Source: Gammaproteobacteria bacterium (GTDB lineage Bacteria > Pseudomonadota > Gammaproteobacteria > Steroidobacterales > Rariloculaceae). Taken from it: DNA of 64,000 nucleotides. Position numbers and translations under genes: made by a program. How positions within the stretch are numbered: position 1 is the stretch's first letter; every line of letters starts with the position of its first letter. The stretch covers positions 32,676-96,675 of the forward strand of contig DASVDR010000029.1 in assembly GCA_036381015.1 (NCBI GenBank), given 5' to 3'. The notes below the pieces were generated by a model, which worked only from the letters and a program-made list of their open reading frames with translations, was not told where the DNA came from and did not search any database. Positions 6,470 to 15,903 of the stretch are shown in pieces.

Positions 6470-8968
6470 CTATTCGTAGCGCAGCGCCTCCATCGGAGCC
6501 ACCCTCGATGCGCGCCGCGCGGGGACGTAGCCCGCGGCCCACACGACGACGGCGAGCACGGCCGCCGCCGCGAGAATCACGAGCGGATCGCGCCCCGACA
6601 AGCCGAACAGGAGGGCTTCGGCGAACCGGCCTAGACCGAGCGCGGCGACTAGACCTACGGCCGCGCCGATCACCGCCATCGCGCCGACTTGCTTCAAGAC
6701 CATCGCGCGCAGCCGGCTCGGCTCGGCGCCGAGTGCGAGGCGCAGGCCCAGCTCTCGCGTGCGTTGCGTGACGTTGTAGGCGAGCACCCCGTGGAGGCCG
6801 ACGGCTGCGAGCAGCGTCGCGAGCGCGGCGAATGCCGCCGACAGCACCGACAGCAGGCGATCGATGTAAACCGTCTCTTGCACGAGATCGGTCATCGTCC
6901 GGAGGTTCGTGACGGGAACGTCGGGGTCGATCTCCGCGACGACGCGCGGGATCGCCGCGAGCAGCGCTTCCGGGTCCACGCCGGCGCGCACATAGTAGAA
7001 CATCGACTCGATCGCGTCGGCGCTCTGTCGGCGCGGCGCGTAGACGATCGGCTGGATCTCGCCCTTGACCGAGTCGTGCTTCGCGTCCGCGACCACACCG
7101 ACGATTTCGAAGGGAAGGTCCGTCGTCGTGCCGAAACCGAGGCGCTTTCCGAGGGGGTCGTCGAGACCGAACTTGCGCACGAAGCTCTCGTTGACGATCG
7201 CGACCGGCGGCGAATTGGCCGTGTCCCGATCCGTGAATGCGCGCCCCGCGAGCAGCGAAATGCCGAGCGCATCGAAGTAGCCGGAGCCGATCAGCTGCCA
7301 TGTGGCGGCGCGGTCGAGATCCGGAGCGGCCTCGAAGCCTTCGACCGACATCTGCCCGCCGATCGAGAAGTCGCTGAGCAGCGGAAGCCATGCGCTGCCG
7401 ACCGCGAGCACGCCGGGTTGCGCTGCCAATGTCTCCTCGACGCGATCGTAGAGAGCGGCGAGGCGCTCGGCATCGTACGCGTTCAGACGAGGCGTGATGC
7501 TGAAGGTCACGAGCGAATCGATGTTCATGCCGAGATCCTCTCGGGCCACGTTCACGAGGCTGCGCGAGAAGAGCCCCGCGAGCACGAGCAGCACCATCGA
7601 GAACGCAATTTGCGCCGTGGTCAGCGTTGCGCGAAAGCGCACCGCAGCGCGGCCGCCGGACGCTCGTGAGGCGTGCGCCTTCATCGCCTCGGCCGCGTCC
7701 ACGCCGCTGACGCGCCATGCGGGTACCAAGCCGAACACGACGACGGTCGCGAGCGATGCGCCGGCCGCGAACGTCAGCGCGGCGGAGCTCAACTGCGGAT
7801 CGAGCACGGCGGCGAGACCTGCGGGCAATAGGCCCGTGATGAGCCGCACGATCAGGACGGCGACGAGAAGGCTCGCGACGCCGCCGACCGCGATCAGCAC
7901 GAACGACTCGCCGAGCAGCTGCCGGACGAGCCGGCCGCGGCTCGCGCCGAGGGACGCCCGAATCGCTATCTCCCCGGTCCTGGATGCGCCGCGGGCGAGC
8001 AGCAGATTCGCGACGTTCACGCAGACGATCAGGAGCACGAGCACCGTCACGCCGAGCAGCAGCTCGAGCGGCCGGGCCGCCCTGTCCGGGAGCGGGCTCT
8101 TGCCGCGCGCTCCCGGAGAGAGCGTCAACCGGCGCTGCCGGAACTGCTCGAGCATGCCGCCCGGCAACTCCGCCTCGCTCAGCATCGGCGCTTCGACCTC
8201 GTTCAGAATGCGGCTATGGAGGACGCCGAGCTCCGCATTCGCCCGCTCCGGCGTCACGCCGGGCGCGAGCCGCGCGAATAGATACAGCCAGTAGAACTGC
8301 CGGCTCTCGTGAATCGGCGCCGGCCGCATCAAGGTCAGCGTGAGCGGCACGAAGACCTGCGAGCGCACGCCGAGCGTCGTGCCCGTGAAGCCCGCCGGCG
8401 CAACGCCGATGATCTCGAGCGCCTGGCCGTTGACCGTGAGCGTCTCGCCGATCACGTTCGGATCGCCGCCGAGCTGCGTCTGCCAGTAGTCGTAACTGAG
8501 CACGGCCACGGCGGACTCGCCGATGCGCGGCTCGTCTTGCGGCCCGATGAGTCGACCGAGCGCGGGTTGCAGGTCGAGCACATCGAAGTAGCGGCCCGAG
8601 ACGAGCGCTCCGCGGCCGGCGAACGGCCGCTCTCCGAAGCTCAAGTTGGCCAAGAAGTCGACGTAGGCCGCGAGCCCCGTGAACACCGTCTGCTCGCGCT
8701 CGAGATCGCGGAACATCGGATAGCTGAACTGAGCGTCGCCGTCTCCGATCGCGAGATCCCGAATGCTTCCGCCGGGCTTCGGGCCCGGCGACGCGAGATT
8801 GACGAGCCGCTCGGGCTCCGGCACCGGCAGAGGGCGGACGAGAATCTGATGGTAGAGCGAGAACATCGCCGTCGTCGCGCCGATGCCGAGCGCGAGCATG
8901 ACGATGACGGTCAGCGACAGCGCGGGACGGCGCAGCAACTGACGGACGGCGTATTCGACGTGCGGCAT
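6470..8968 (-). CDS. MacB/FtsX-type ABC permease (ADOP-like, 832 residues)
   Basis: A large permease with an N-terminal membrane segment (about residues 15-35), a periplasmic MacB core (GIGATTAMFSL, then YPMFRDLE and VLSYDYWQ), then an FtsX unit of three helices. A second periplasmic part and a final FtsX unit (ERTRELGLRLALGA region) follow. This duplicated layout is that of the ADOP permeases, first described in acidobacteria, and no partner ATPase is encoded nearby. The ATG at 8968 aligns with the starts of the two relatives at 15904 and 31167. The substrate is unknown; efflux or cell-envelope remodelling is plausible. Confidence 0.88.
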   Translation of the reverse strand: MPHVEYAVRQLLRRPALSLTVIVMLALGIGATTAMFSLYHQILVRPLPVPEPERLVNLASPGPKPGGSIRDLAIGDGDAQFSYPMFRDLEREQTVFTGLAAYVDFLANLSFGERPFAGRGALVSGRYFDVLDLQPALGRLIGPQDEPRIGESAVAVLSYDYWQTQLGGDPNVIGETLTVNGQALEIIGVAPAGFTGTTLGVRSQVFVPLTLTLMRPAPIHESRQFYWLYLFARLAPGVTPERANAELGVLHSRILNEVEAPMLSEAELPGGMLEQFRQRRLTLSPGARGKSPLPDRAARPLELLLGVTVLVLLIVCVNVANLLLARGASRTGEIAIRASLGASRGRLVRQLLGESFVLIAVGGVASLLVAVLIVRLITGLLPAGLAAVLDPQLSSAALTFAAGASLATVVVFGLVPAWRVSGVDAAEAMKAHASRASGGRAAVRFRATLTTAQIAFSMVLLVLAGLFSRSLVNVAREDLGMNIDSLVTFSITPRLNAYDAERLAALYDRVEETLAAQPGVLAVGSAWLPLLSDFSIGGQMSVEGFEAAPDLDRAATWQLIGSGYFDALGISLLAGRAFTDRDTANSPPVAIVNESFVRKFGLDDPLGKRLGFGTTTDLPFEIVGVVADAKHDSVKGEIQPIVYAPRRQSADAIESMFYYVRAGVDPEALLAAIPRVVAEIDPDVPVTNLRTMTDLVQETVYIDRLLSVLSAAFAALATLLAAVGLHGVLAYNVTQRTRELGLRLALGAEPSRLRAMVLKQVGAMAVIGAAVGLVAALGLGRFAEALLFGLSGRDPLVILAAAAVLAVVVWAAGYVPARRASRVAPMEALRYE

Positions 8969-9133
8969 GGTCTTCCTCGTCCAGCACGGCCCGTGCCAGA
9001 TGAGCCGGAGCGCGCAACGCACTGTTCGGTCAGCCAAAGCGGCCGGAAGACCGGGTCAGTCCGCGCCCGGCCGTCCCGAAATCGGACACGAGGTTCCGGA
9101 AGCGGGACTTCCGATAGGCTGTGGCGCCGCCGC

Positions 9134-9322
9134 CTATTGCGGCGCCGGCGGCCGATCCCGGGCGGGTCCGCAGCGGTCGCAGGAGCTCAGCGCCACGAAG
9201 GTGCCGCCGTTCCGCTGGCTTGTCTCGCGCATCAGCGACGCATAGGTCGCCGCAGACAGCAGCTCCTCGGCGACGCGGTAGTACACCGGGAATGCCAAAG
9301 CGTGTATCCGCGCTTTTCTCAT
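9134..9322 (-). CDS. Small hypothetical protein, 62 residues
   Basis: A short open frame with native-looking codon use, beginning MRKARIHALAF and containing CDRCGP, which could be a metal-binding pair. It lies upstream of the permease gene on the same strand. A TATAGT -10-like box is visible on the - strand at 9369-9374. No family is recognised and it may not be expressed. Confidence 0.3.
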   Translation of the reverse strand: MRKARIHALAFPVYYRVAEELLSAATYASLMRETSQRNGGTFVALSSCDRCGPARDRPPAPQ

Positions 9323-9499
9323 GCCGGGCTTGCCGGCGACGAGCGCATGAGCGTCGGCGTTGAAGGCGACTATAGGACTAGTAGAAGGCCCGCGGCTGAA
9401 TCGATTTTCGGCGAGGTGCAGGCGCCTCGATCCGAAATCTGCCGGTGAGGCTTCGGCGTTATGCGCTCGAGGAGAGGAGGGCGGAAGGGCGAAGGATCA

Positions 9500-10738
9500 T
9501 CACGACTTTGCGGCTTCGCGTGCCGCAGTCTCCACATCCGCTGCCAGCGGCTGCTGTTTCTTCCATTGAAACTTGAACACAGTGCCCCGGCCGCCGGACG
9601 CCGGCTCGAACCAGACGCGGCCGCCTTGCCACTGAACGATGCGGTTCACGATCGCCAGTCCCATACCGCTTCCCTCGACTTGATCGCGCGGTTTCAGCGT
9701 CTGAAACATCTCGAATACGCGGTCCGCATATTCATTCGGGATGCCCTCGCCGTCGTCCGCGACGGCAAAGACGTATTGATCGCCCTGCTCCTGACAGGAG
9801 ACGACGACGCGGCCTTCCGGTCCGGGGTGGTGCTTCACTGCATTGCCGATGAGGTTACGGAACACCTGTTCGAGCGGCGCCGAGTAGGTGCTGAACGTGG
9901 GCAGCTGCCCGTCGATCGAGATCGAGATCGTCGGCGGAGGATCGATCAGCTGCGCGACGTCGAGCACGAGGGCATGAGTATCGGTCACGCGATGAGCGCC
10001 CACTTTTCTTCCGGCGCGGGAATATGCGAGCAGATCGTCGAGCAGCCGGTTCAGCCGTTGCGTCCTCTTGCGCAGGAGCCCGAGATTCTCCTGAACGTTA
10101 TTCGCGTCGTAACCGTCCAGCCCCTCGGTAATCCACTCCACCAGCAGCTCGATCGCCCGCAACGGCGCTTTCAAGTCGTGGGACGCAACATAGGCGAATT
10201 GCTCGAGATCCTTGTTCGAGCGGACGAGCTCGGCTTGCTTCGCTTGGAGCTCGAGCTCCATTTTTCGCCGATCCGAGATATCCGTGGCCGTCGAGAAGAT
10301 GCCGCGCACGTTTCCCGACTCGTCGAAGCTCGGTCGGTACGAGAAGCGAAAGTAGCCGTTGCTGTTACCGACCGCGCCGGTCGATTCATAGCTGACCGCC
10401 TCGCCCGCGAGAGCGCGCATATAGTACGGTTGCCGCTCAAGGAAGCGCTCGGGGCCCATGATGTCCGAGATGTGCAGACCGATGGCCTCATGCGCCGACC
10501 AGCCAGCCGCCTCGAGAAACGCGTCGTTGGCGAACACTATGCGCAATTCGGGATCCAGGAACAGAAAGTGGTTCGGCACGCCTTCGGCGAGCATCCGAAA
10601 GCGCTCCTCGCTCGTCTGCGCGCTTCCGGTGGGGCGGGTATCGCCGCCCTCGCGGGCGCGTAGCTGAGCCTCGGCTTTCTCCAGCGCGATAAGCGCCTCT
10701 TCGAGCGTCTCGGGTCGTCTGTGTTCGGCAGCGGTCAT
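9500..10738 (-). CDS. PAS-domain sensor histidine kinase
   Basis: A 412-residue soluble kinase. A short coiled coil (about 10-30) precedes a PAS domain at about 45-160. The HisKA helix follows, with the phospho-accepting H187 in ASHDLKAP, and then the ATPase domain with N299, DDGEGI at 328-333 and GSGMGL at 357-362. No membrane segment is seen, so the signal is cytoplasmic, possibly a cofactor or gas bound by PAS. The HisKA region is of the cyanobacterial phytochrome-kinase type (SHDLKAPLRAI). Its ATG overlaps the stop of the upstream GGDEF-EAL gene by four bases, so both are probably made together as one signalling pair. Confidence 0.93.
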   Translation of the reverse strand: MTAAEHRRPETLEEALIALEKAEAQLRAREGGDTRPTGSAQTSEERFRMLAEGVPNHFLFLDPELRIVFANDAFLEAAGWSAHEAIGLHISDIMGPERFLERQPYYMRALAGEAVSYESTGAVGNSNGYFRFSYRPSFDESGNVRGIFSTATDISDRRKMELELQAKQAELVRSNKDLEQFAYVASHDLKAPLRAIELLVEWITEGLDGYDANNVQENLGLLRKRTQRLNRLLDDLLAYSRAGRKVGAHRVTDTHALVLDVAQLIDPPPTISISIDGQLPTFSTYSAPLEQVFRNLIGNAVKHHPGPEGRVVVSCQEQGDQYVFAVADDGEGIPNEYADRVFEMFQTLKPRDQVEGSGMGLAIVNRIVQWQGGRVWFEPASGGRGTVFKFQWKKQQPLAADVETAAREAAKS

Positions 10739-12495
10739 TTGGATACCTCTCGTCCGGCTTTCATGGCTATGCGCCTTCTCGTGGCTCGCCGGCGGCGCGT
10801 GGCCTGCCCGCCCTTCTCGATCATCATCGCGGCGAATTGGTCGGGCTCGATCGGGCGGCTGAAGTAGTGGCCCTGACCGTACTGGCAGTCGTTCCTGGTC
10901 AAGAACGACTCCTGTTGCTCCGACTCGATGCCCTCGGCCACGGCATCGAGCGAAAAGCGGTGCGCGATGGTCAAGATCGTGCTGCATATGAGCTGGGCGT
11001 CTTGGCTGGTATCGAGGTCCGAGACGAACGAACGATCGATCTTGAGCACGTCGAGCGGAAACTGCCGCAGATCGCTCAGGGACGAATGGCCGGCGCCGAA
11101 GTAGTCGATCGCGAGCCTCACGCCGAGGTCCTTCAAGGCGTGCAGGCATTCTCGCGCGCCGTCGGCATCGTCCATCAACGAACGCTCGGTAAACTCGAGC
11201 TCGATGAGCTCGGGGTCTACGGAATGAGATTCCAGCACATTGCGAACGACGTCGGGAAACCCGGGCTGCCGGAATTGAGCGGCGGCGACGTTTACCGCTA
11301 CACGCGGCAGCGGCACGCCGGCGCCCTCCCAGCGCACGAGCTGCCGGCACACCTCCTCGATCGCCCAACGGCCCAACGGGATGATGTGCCCGCTCTCCTC
11401 GGCCACGTCGAGGAACGCGCTCGGGCCCACGCGCCCGTGCTTGGGGTGTTTCCAGCGCAGCAGAGCCTCCGCGGCCTCGATCCGGTGATCGGCAAGACGA
11501 AACTGCGGCTGGTACAGCAGCTCGAACTGCTCTCGCTCGATCGCGACCTTGAGATCGGCCTCGAGCTGGCGACGGGCCAGAACGTCCTCGTGCATCCTGG
11601 GCGAGAAGAACCTCAACGTGTTCCGTCCTTGCCCCTTCGCCTCGTGCATTGCACTGCCGGCGCTATTGAGCAGCGCCGCCGGGTCCGTGCTGTCGAGCGG
11701 ACATACCGCAATTCCTATGCTCGCCGTGAGGGAAACTTGTCGCCCGCCGACTTCGAATGGCTTCTGCAAAGCGTCGCCGAGATTGCGCGTCGCTGCCTCG
11801 ACCTCGAGCGGACCTTGGACGTCCTCGAGTATGACGGCGAACTCGTGGCCGTCGACCCGGGCGACCAGGTCGCCTTCGCGAACACTTTCCTTGAGCCGCT
11901 GAACGACGGCGCGCACCAGCGCGTCGCCGGTTTGGCGGCCGAGCGTGTCGTTCGCCGTCTTTAACCCATCGACATCGAGCAGCAGCAGCGCCATCGTCCT
12001 GCGGCCGCGCAATGCACGCGTAGTCGCGTGCGCAAGCGCGTCACGCAGGTACTGTCGGTTTGGAATCAAGGTCAACCAGTCGAGACGTGCGAGGTAGTTG
12101 ACCTTGATCTCCGCGCGCTTGCGCTCGATGGCGTAGCGGATAGCGCGCAGGATGATGCGGCCATCGCCCTCCCACTTTACGAGATAGTCCTGGACGCCGC
12201 GGTTGAGTATCTCGATAGCGAAATCCTCATCGTCCTGGCCGCTCAGCACCACGATGGGCACGAGCTCGTCGGATTCGTGGATTCTCTCCACGCACTCGAC
12301 GCCGCGTCCGTCGGGAAGGTTGAGGTCGAGCAGGACGACGTCGAACCGCTCGTTGTCCAGCGCAGCCACCGCATCGCCAATCCGGCTCTTATGCGTTATG
12401 GTGACAGAATTGCTGTGTTGCGCGAGAGACAGGCGGAGGAATTCGGCGTCGTCGGAATCGTCCTCGACCAGTAATATCTTCATGTCCGCAGGCAC
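10735..12495 (-). CDS. Response regulator with degenerate GGDEF and EAL domains
   Basis: A 586-residue protein: receiver domain (about 5-125, phospho-acceptor D57 in LLDLNLPDGRG), GGDEF domain (about 140-300) and EAL domain (about 320-565). The GGDEF box is DGHEF (215-219), so cyclase activity is probably lost. The EAL domain keeps E343, EFTERS and K485, but the usual DDFG loop reads DYFG (464-467), replacing one metal-binding aspartate. Phosphodiesterase activity may therefore be weak or absent. A role as a c-di-GMP sensor or as a partner of the coupled kinase at 9500 is plausible. The start may be MPADMK or the ATG five codons on. Confidence 0.93.
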   Translation of the reverse strand: MPADMKILLVEDDSDDAEFLRLSLAQHSNSVTITHKSRIGDAVAALDNERFDVVLLDLNLPDGRGVECVERIHESDELVPIVVLSGQDDEDFAIEILNRGVQDYLVKWEGDGRIILRAIRYAIERKRAEIKVNYLARLDWLTLIPNRQYLRDALAHATTRALRGRRTMALLLLDVDGLKTANDTLGRQTGDALVRAVVQRLKESVREGDLVARVDGHEFAVILEDVQGPLEVEAATRNLGDALQKPFEVGGRQVSLTASIGIAVCPLDSTDPAALLNSAGSAMHEAKGQGRNTLRFFSPRMHEDVLARRQLEADLKVAIEREQFELLYQPQFRLADHRIEAAEALLRWKHPKHGRVGPSAFLDVAEESGHIIPLGRWAIEEVCRQLVRWEGAGVPLPRVAVNVAAAQFRQPGFPDVVRNVLESHSVDPELIELEFTERSLMDDADGARECLHALKDLGVRLAIDYFGAGHSSLSDLRQFPLDVLKIDRSFVSDLDTSQDAQLICSTILTIAHRFSLDAVAEGIESEQQESFLTRNDCQYGQGHYFSRPIEPDQFAAMMIEKGGQATRRRRATRRRIAMKAGREVSK

Positions 12496-12621
12496 TGGAG
12501 GTACGCTCCCGACGTCTCGCGACGGCCAAAAGCTAGCGGAAGGAGCGAAAGGCGATCAGTGCGCGGATCACAGTTCGCGGCCGTGCGAGACGTGTGGCGC
12601 TGTTCCCCGCGAGGTACGGTC

Positions 12622-13125
12622 ATGGTGCAAGGCTCTTGTTTGTGCGCGACGGTCCGTTACGCGGTGGAAGCGCCGTTCGAATCGATGCTTCACTGTCACT
12701 GCTCCATGTGCCGCAAGCACCATGGTGCAGCATTTGCAACATCCGTATCCGCTCCTTTCGCCGCGTTTCGTTGGTTGACGGGCGGGAGCGCGATCGAGCA
12801 GTACGCGTCTTCCGAGGAAGGCAAGCGGTCGTTCTGCCGTTACTGCGGCTCGGTCACTCCGTCGCTGTTGCCCGATTTCGACCTCGCGATCTGCCCCGCC
12901 GGGAACCTTGCGGAGGACACCGGCATTCGTCCGCAAGCGCACATATTCGTCGGCTCGAAGGCGCCCTGGTGCACGATCGCCGATTCGCTGCCGCAGCATG
13001 AGGCAAACCCGCCCGAATTCGGCGGCGGCGAAGGCGTGCCGCGCCCGGCGGTTCACCCGCGGCCGGGGGTGACGGCGGTTGCCGGGTGCCGGCTCGGCTG
13101 CGACTGCTTCACAAAACCCGCATGA
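12622..13125 (+). CDS. GFA family zinc protein
   Basis: A third GFA-fold protein with C6/C8, C25/C27/C30 and C72/C75. The core ends near residue 135 (APWCTIADSLPQHEANPP); the last 30 residues (RPAVHPRPG, then CRLGCDC) are unlike the family and may be a recently gained tail. The ATG at 12622 follows GAGGTACGGTC. It stands alone, divergent from the GGDEF-EAL gene. Confidence 0.85.
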   Translation: MVQGSCLCATVRYAVEAPFESMLHCHCSMCRKHHGAAFATSVSAPFAAFRWLTGGSAIEQYASSEEGKRSFCRYCGSVTPSLLPDFDLAICPAGNLAEDTGIRPQAHIFVGSKAPWCTIADSLPQHEANPPEFGGGEGVPRPAVHPRPGVTAVAGCRLGCDCFTKPA

Positions 13126-13241
13126 ATTGCTTCCGGACGGGGACCGAGGACGCTATACAGCTCCTCGAGCGTCCGATGCACCTTCTCCGGTGCATCTGCG
13201 CCGTAGCGGCGGATGAGCAAAGCGGGGTCGATCAAGTGCAC
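13053..13241 (-). CDS. Possible small protein antisense to the end of the GFA gene
   Basis: A GTG-started frame of 62 codons, whose first 40 residues (LIRRYGADAPEKVHRTLEELY) look like a natural amphipathic helix. It overlaps both the GFA 3' end and the start region of the membrane protein on the opposite strand, so at most one arrangement is right here. Listed because the residue pattern is better than random. Confidence 0.22.
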   Translation of the reverse strand: MHLIDPALLIRRYGADAPEKVHRTLEELYSVLGPRPEAIHAGFVKQSQPSRHPATAVTPGRG

Positions 13242-13664
13242 TTCAAGCTGAGCGGGTGGAAAGCAATTCTGGCGTTGGGGGCGCTTGGGGCGTTTGCTCT
13301 GATCCGTTTCAACTTGCAGAGCGCCGCGCTCGAGGCCGACGGAGTCGAGGAAATCAAGAGGTGGCTCGTGTCGGAAACCATGCGAAACTCACTACCGCGC
13401 ATGCAAGACGCGGCGCGGGCCGGCAATGGGCAATACCTGGAACGAGCGGCCGCGGATCTCGCGGAAGAGAACTTCGACGTCATCTCCGTGACCAGGCATG
13501 GGTTGGGAGACCGCATCGTCGCGCGTCTGGATTACAGATACAAAGGCGACCCGCCGCGCGGCGATACGAGTGTGCGCTATCTGCGAATGACCTACTCGCT
13601 CGCCACCGGGTGGCGGGTGCAATCGGAAACCACGAAGCTGAGCTATTACTTGGCGGCGTTCTGA
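13236..13664 (+). CDS. Membrane-anchored hypothetical protein
   Basis: With the GTG at 13236 this is a 142-residue protein with one N-terminal membrane helix (GWKAILALGALGAFALI). A helical stretch follows, then a beta-rich periplasmic part (GLGDRIVARLDYRYKGDPP, then RYLRMTYSLATGWRV). No family is recognised. An upstream ATG at 13086 would add 50 residues that overlap the GFA gene and have no similarity to the rest. It is convergent with the TPR protein gene. Confidence 0.6.
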   Translation: MHFKLSGWKAILALGALGAFALIRFNLQSAALEADGVEEIKRWLVSETMRNSLPRMQDAARAGNGQYLERAAADLAEENFDVISVTRHGLGDRIVARLDYRYKGDPPRGDTSVRYLRMTYSLATGWRVQSETTKLSYYLAAF

Positions 13665-13737
13665 AGTATTCCCGGCCGGGCACCGACCAGGTGACCGACG
13701 AGCGCGTCCAGGCCGACGCAGCGACTGCGTTCGAGCA

Positions 13738-15432
13738 CTAGAGGTCCGCGAGCGTCAGAGTCGTCGTCGCGTCGCGCCACGCCTCCTCGAACTGGTTCTC
13801 CACGAGCTGCGCCTCGCTCGCGCGCTCTTGCGCGCGTAACGCTTGCGAGAGGCCGAACAGCAGCCGCCCGTCGCGCGGCCGTGTCTCGATCGCTTCGCGA
13901 AACACTTTCTCCGCCTCGACGGCTTGCCCGGCCCGCAGCAGCGCCGCCGCGAGGCTCTGGCGTATCGGGTAAAACCACGGCGGCGGCTCGTCGTACTGGA
14001 GCGCGGCTTCGGCCGAGACGGCGCGCCGCCACGCCTCGATCTCCGCGGCCGAGTCGCCGCGTGCGCCCGCGAGCTGCGCGTCGAGCGTCGCGGCCGCGAG
14101 CGCCAGCAGATCGGCCGCCTTGTTGTTCCCGAGATACTGCGACTCCGGCGCTATGCGATCGCGCTCCCGCTCGAAACGCCGCTGCTCGGCCGCGGCCTCG
14201 CGGACATTCCCGTTGCCCGCGTAGGCCATTGCGCGCGCGTATCGCCAGAACGCGTGGCTGAGCGGACGCTGCTCATCTGGCTCCGGCTCGGCGAGGATCA
14301 CGTCCCAGCGATGGAAGCGCAGGTCGACCATTAGCGGATAGAGGCGAAACCCTTCGAGCATCTGCATTTCGACATCGCCGTCGCCGACGTTCGCGACCAT
14401 ATCGAGCGCCGCTTGCCGCGCTTCCTCGTACCGGCCTTGCTGCGCGCGCGCGTAGGCGATGAAGTGCAGGTTGTGCGTCCAGTACATCAGTGGATAGATG
14501 CCCGTCGCGTCCGTGCGCTCGACGAACGTCTTGTCGGCGGCCGCGGCGTAGACGTTGGTGGCGGCGGCGAGCTCGTAGTCACCGGTCTGCAGGAAGATGT
14601 GCCCCGGCATGTGCACGAGGTGGCCTGCGCCCGGTACGAGCGTCATGAGCCGCATCGCGCTCGGGATCGCGCGCTCGAGGTTGCGCGACGCCTCCACGGC
14701 GTGGATGTAGAAGTGATTCGCGCCCGGATGGTTGGGGTTGCGCTTCAGGACGGACTCGAGCACGGCGACTAGCTCGAGCGTTCCGGGCGCGGGCTCGCCT
14801 TCGGGCGTCCACAGCTGCCACGGGCGAAGCATCATGAGGCTCTCCGCGAACATCGTGGCGGCGTCGAGATCGTCGGGGTAGCGCGCGACCATCTCGCGCA
14901 TTGCGTCGCTATACTCGCGGTGGAACGCGAGCCAATCGCTGTTCGGGTCCGGCGACGGATAGCGCTTCGCGAGCGCGGCGATGTAAGCCTTCTCGAGATC
15001 GCTGGCCCCGGCGGCGCGCTGCTCGGCGCTCTGCACGGCTTCGTACGTCGCGCGGGCGCGCGCTTCGTCGACCGCCGTGTCGTTGTAATTGGGGCCGATC
15101 GAAAGGGCGAGCCCCCAGTACGGCATCGCGGCCTGCGGATCGAGCTCGGCCGCGCGGCGGAAATAGCGCGCCGCCTCGTCGTGATTGAAGCCGTAGAGCA
15201 ACCCGATGCCCTGATCGAAGTAGGCTTGGGCCTCGGGGTTGGCCGTCGTGATCGGAAAGTGATAGTCGCCGAGGCCTGGATAGAGCTCGGTGGCGGCCGG
15301 CGGCAACGGTGAGTCGTGCCCGGCATGCTGTGCCGGCGCGCTCGGGGCTTGGCCCAGAACCGTCAAAAGGCCCGCGCACCACGCGAGCGGACGCGAGGCA
15401 CGCCGGAACGGAAGATCGTGAAGCGCTCGCAT
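13738..15432 (-). CDS. Exported tetratricopeptide-repeat protein
   Basis: A 564-residue protein with a signal peptide (cleavage near APAQ, about residue 35), followed by TPR helices. Clear repeats are AYFDQGIGLLYGFNHDEAARYFRRAAELDP at about 70-100 and EAEKVFREAIETRPRDGRLLFGLSQAL near the C-terminus. The middle has conserved histidines (NHFYIHAVEAS, HMPGHIFLQTGDY), as in a common family of large exported TPR proteins of unknown role. Probably a periplasmic scaffold. It is divergent from the permease gene at 15904. Confidence 0.85.
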   Translation of the reverse strand: MRALHDLPFRRASRPLAWCAGLLTVLGQAPSAPAQHAGHDSPLPPAATELYPGLGDYHFPITTANPEAQAYFDQGIGLLYGFNHDEAARYFRRAAELDPQAAMPYWGLALSIGPNYNDTAVDEARARATYEAVQSAEQRAAGASDLEKAYIAALAKRYPSPDPNSDWLAFHREYSDAMREMVARYPDDLDAATMFAESLMMLRPWQLWTPEGEPAPGTLELVAVLESVLKRNPNHPGANHFYIHAVEASRNLERAIPSAMRLMTLVPGAGHLVHMPGHIFLQTGDYELAAATNVYAAAADKTFVERTDATGIYPLMYWTHNLHFIAYARAQQGRYEEARQAALDMVANVGDGDVEMQMLEGFRLYPLMVDLRFHRWDVILAEPEPDEQRPLSHAFWRYARAMAYAGNGNVREAAAEQRRFERERDRIAPESQYLGNNKAADLLALAAATLDAQLAGARGDSAAEIEAWRRAVSAEAALQYDEPPPWFYPIRQSLAAALLRAGQAVEAEKVFREAIETRPRDGRLLFGLSQALRAQERASEAQLVENQFEEAWRDATTTLTLADL

Positions 15433-15903
15433 GGCAAGGCTCCCCCTGGCTTTTATCGAGGGGGATCATTTTGCCCTCCGCCGCAGCGTCGCGACTTTGC
15501 CGAGACACCGGCTTCCTTGCTCGCGAGACCGCCTCGGGCACGACGCGACGCTACGAAGCGCCGGGCCCGCGAGGCGAGCGGGCGAGAGCGGCTACTCTTC
15601 CCGCAGCGTGCGCATCTTCATCGGGCACACTCCTCCCGGCAGCCCTGTCCCGGAACGTGGATGCTCCATCGTGAGCAACGAGCATGCCAATGCGGAAATC
15701 GGCGCCAACGGCTTGATTCGAGTGAAAAGTCGGCCCGCTCGCGGCGCGGCGGCATCATACTGCGCGTCCCACAAACACCACACTCGTCCTGCGTCCGGGA
15801 CGCGACCTCCTCGTGCTTGTAACCAGCGTCTCCGCATTTACGTCTTATGAGTGGGATAGAATCACCGGTCCGATCCTGGCCCGTAGCGATAAGGGGGGCA
15901 GGG
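15433..15903. other. Non-coding divergent region
   Basis: A 471-bp gap between the TPR gene and the permease gene. No convincing gene is seen. A TAGAAT box (15857-15862) lies 46 bases before the chosen GTG start of the permease, without a clear -35 box. Confidence 0.5.

Noticed and set aside
15592-15837. An 81-codon - strand frame in the divergent region before the second permease
   Set aside because: Atypical codon use, no ribosome site, and no recognisable domain.
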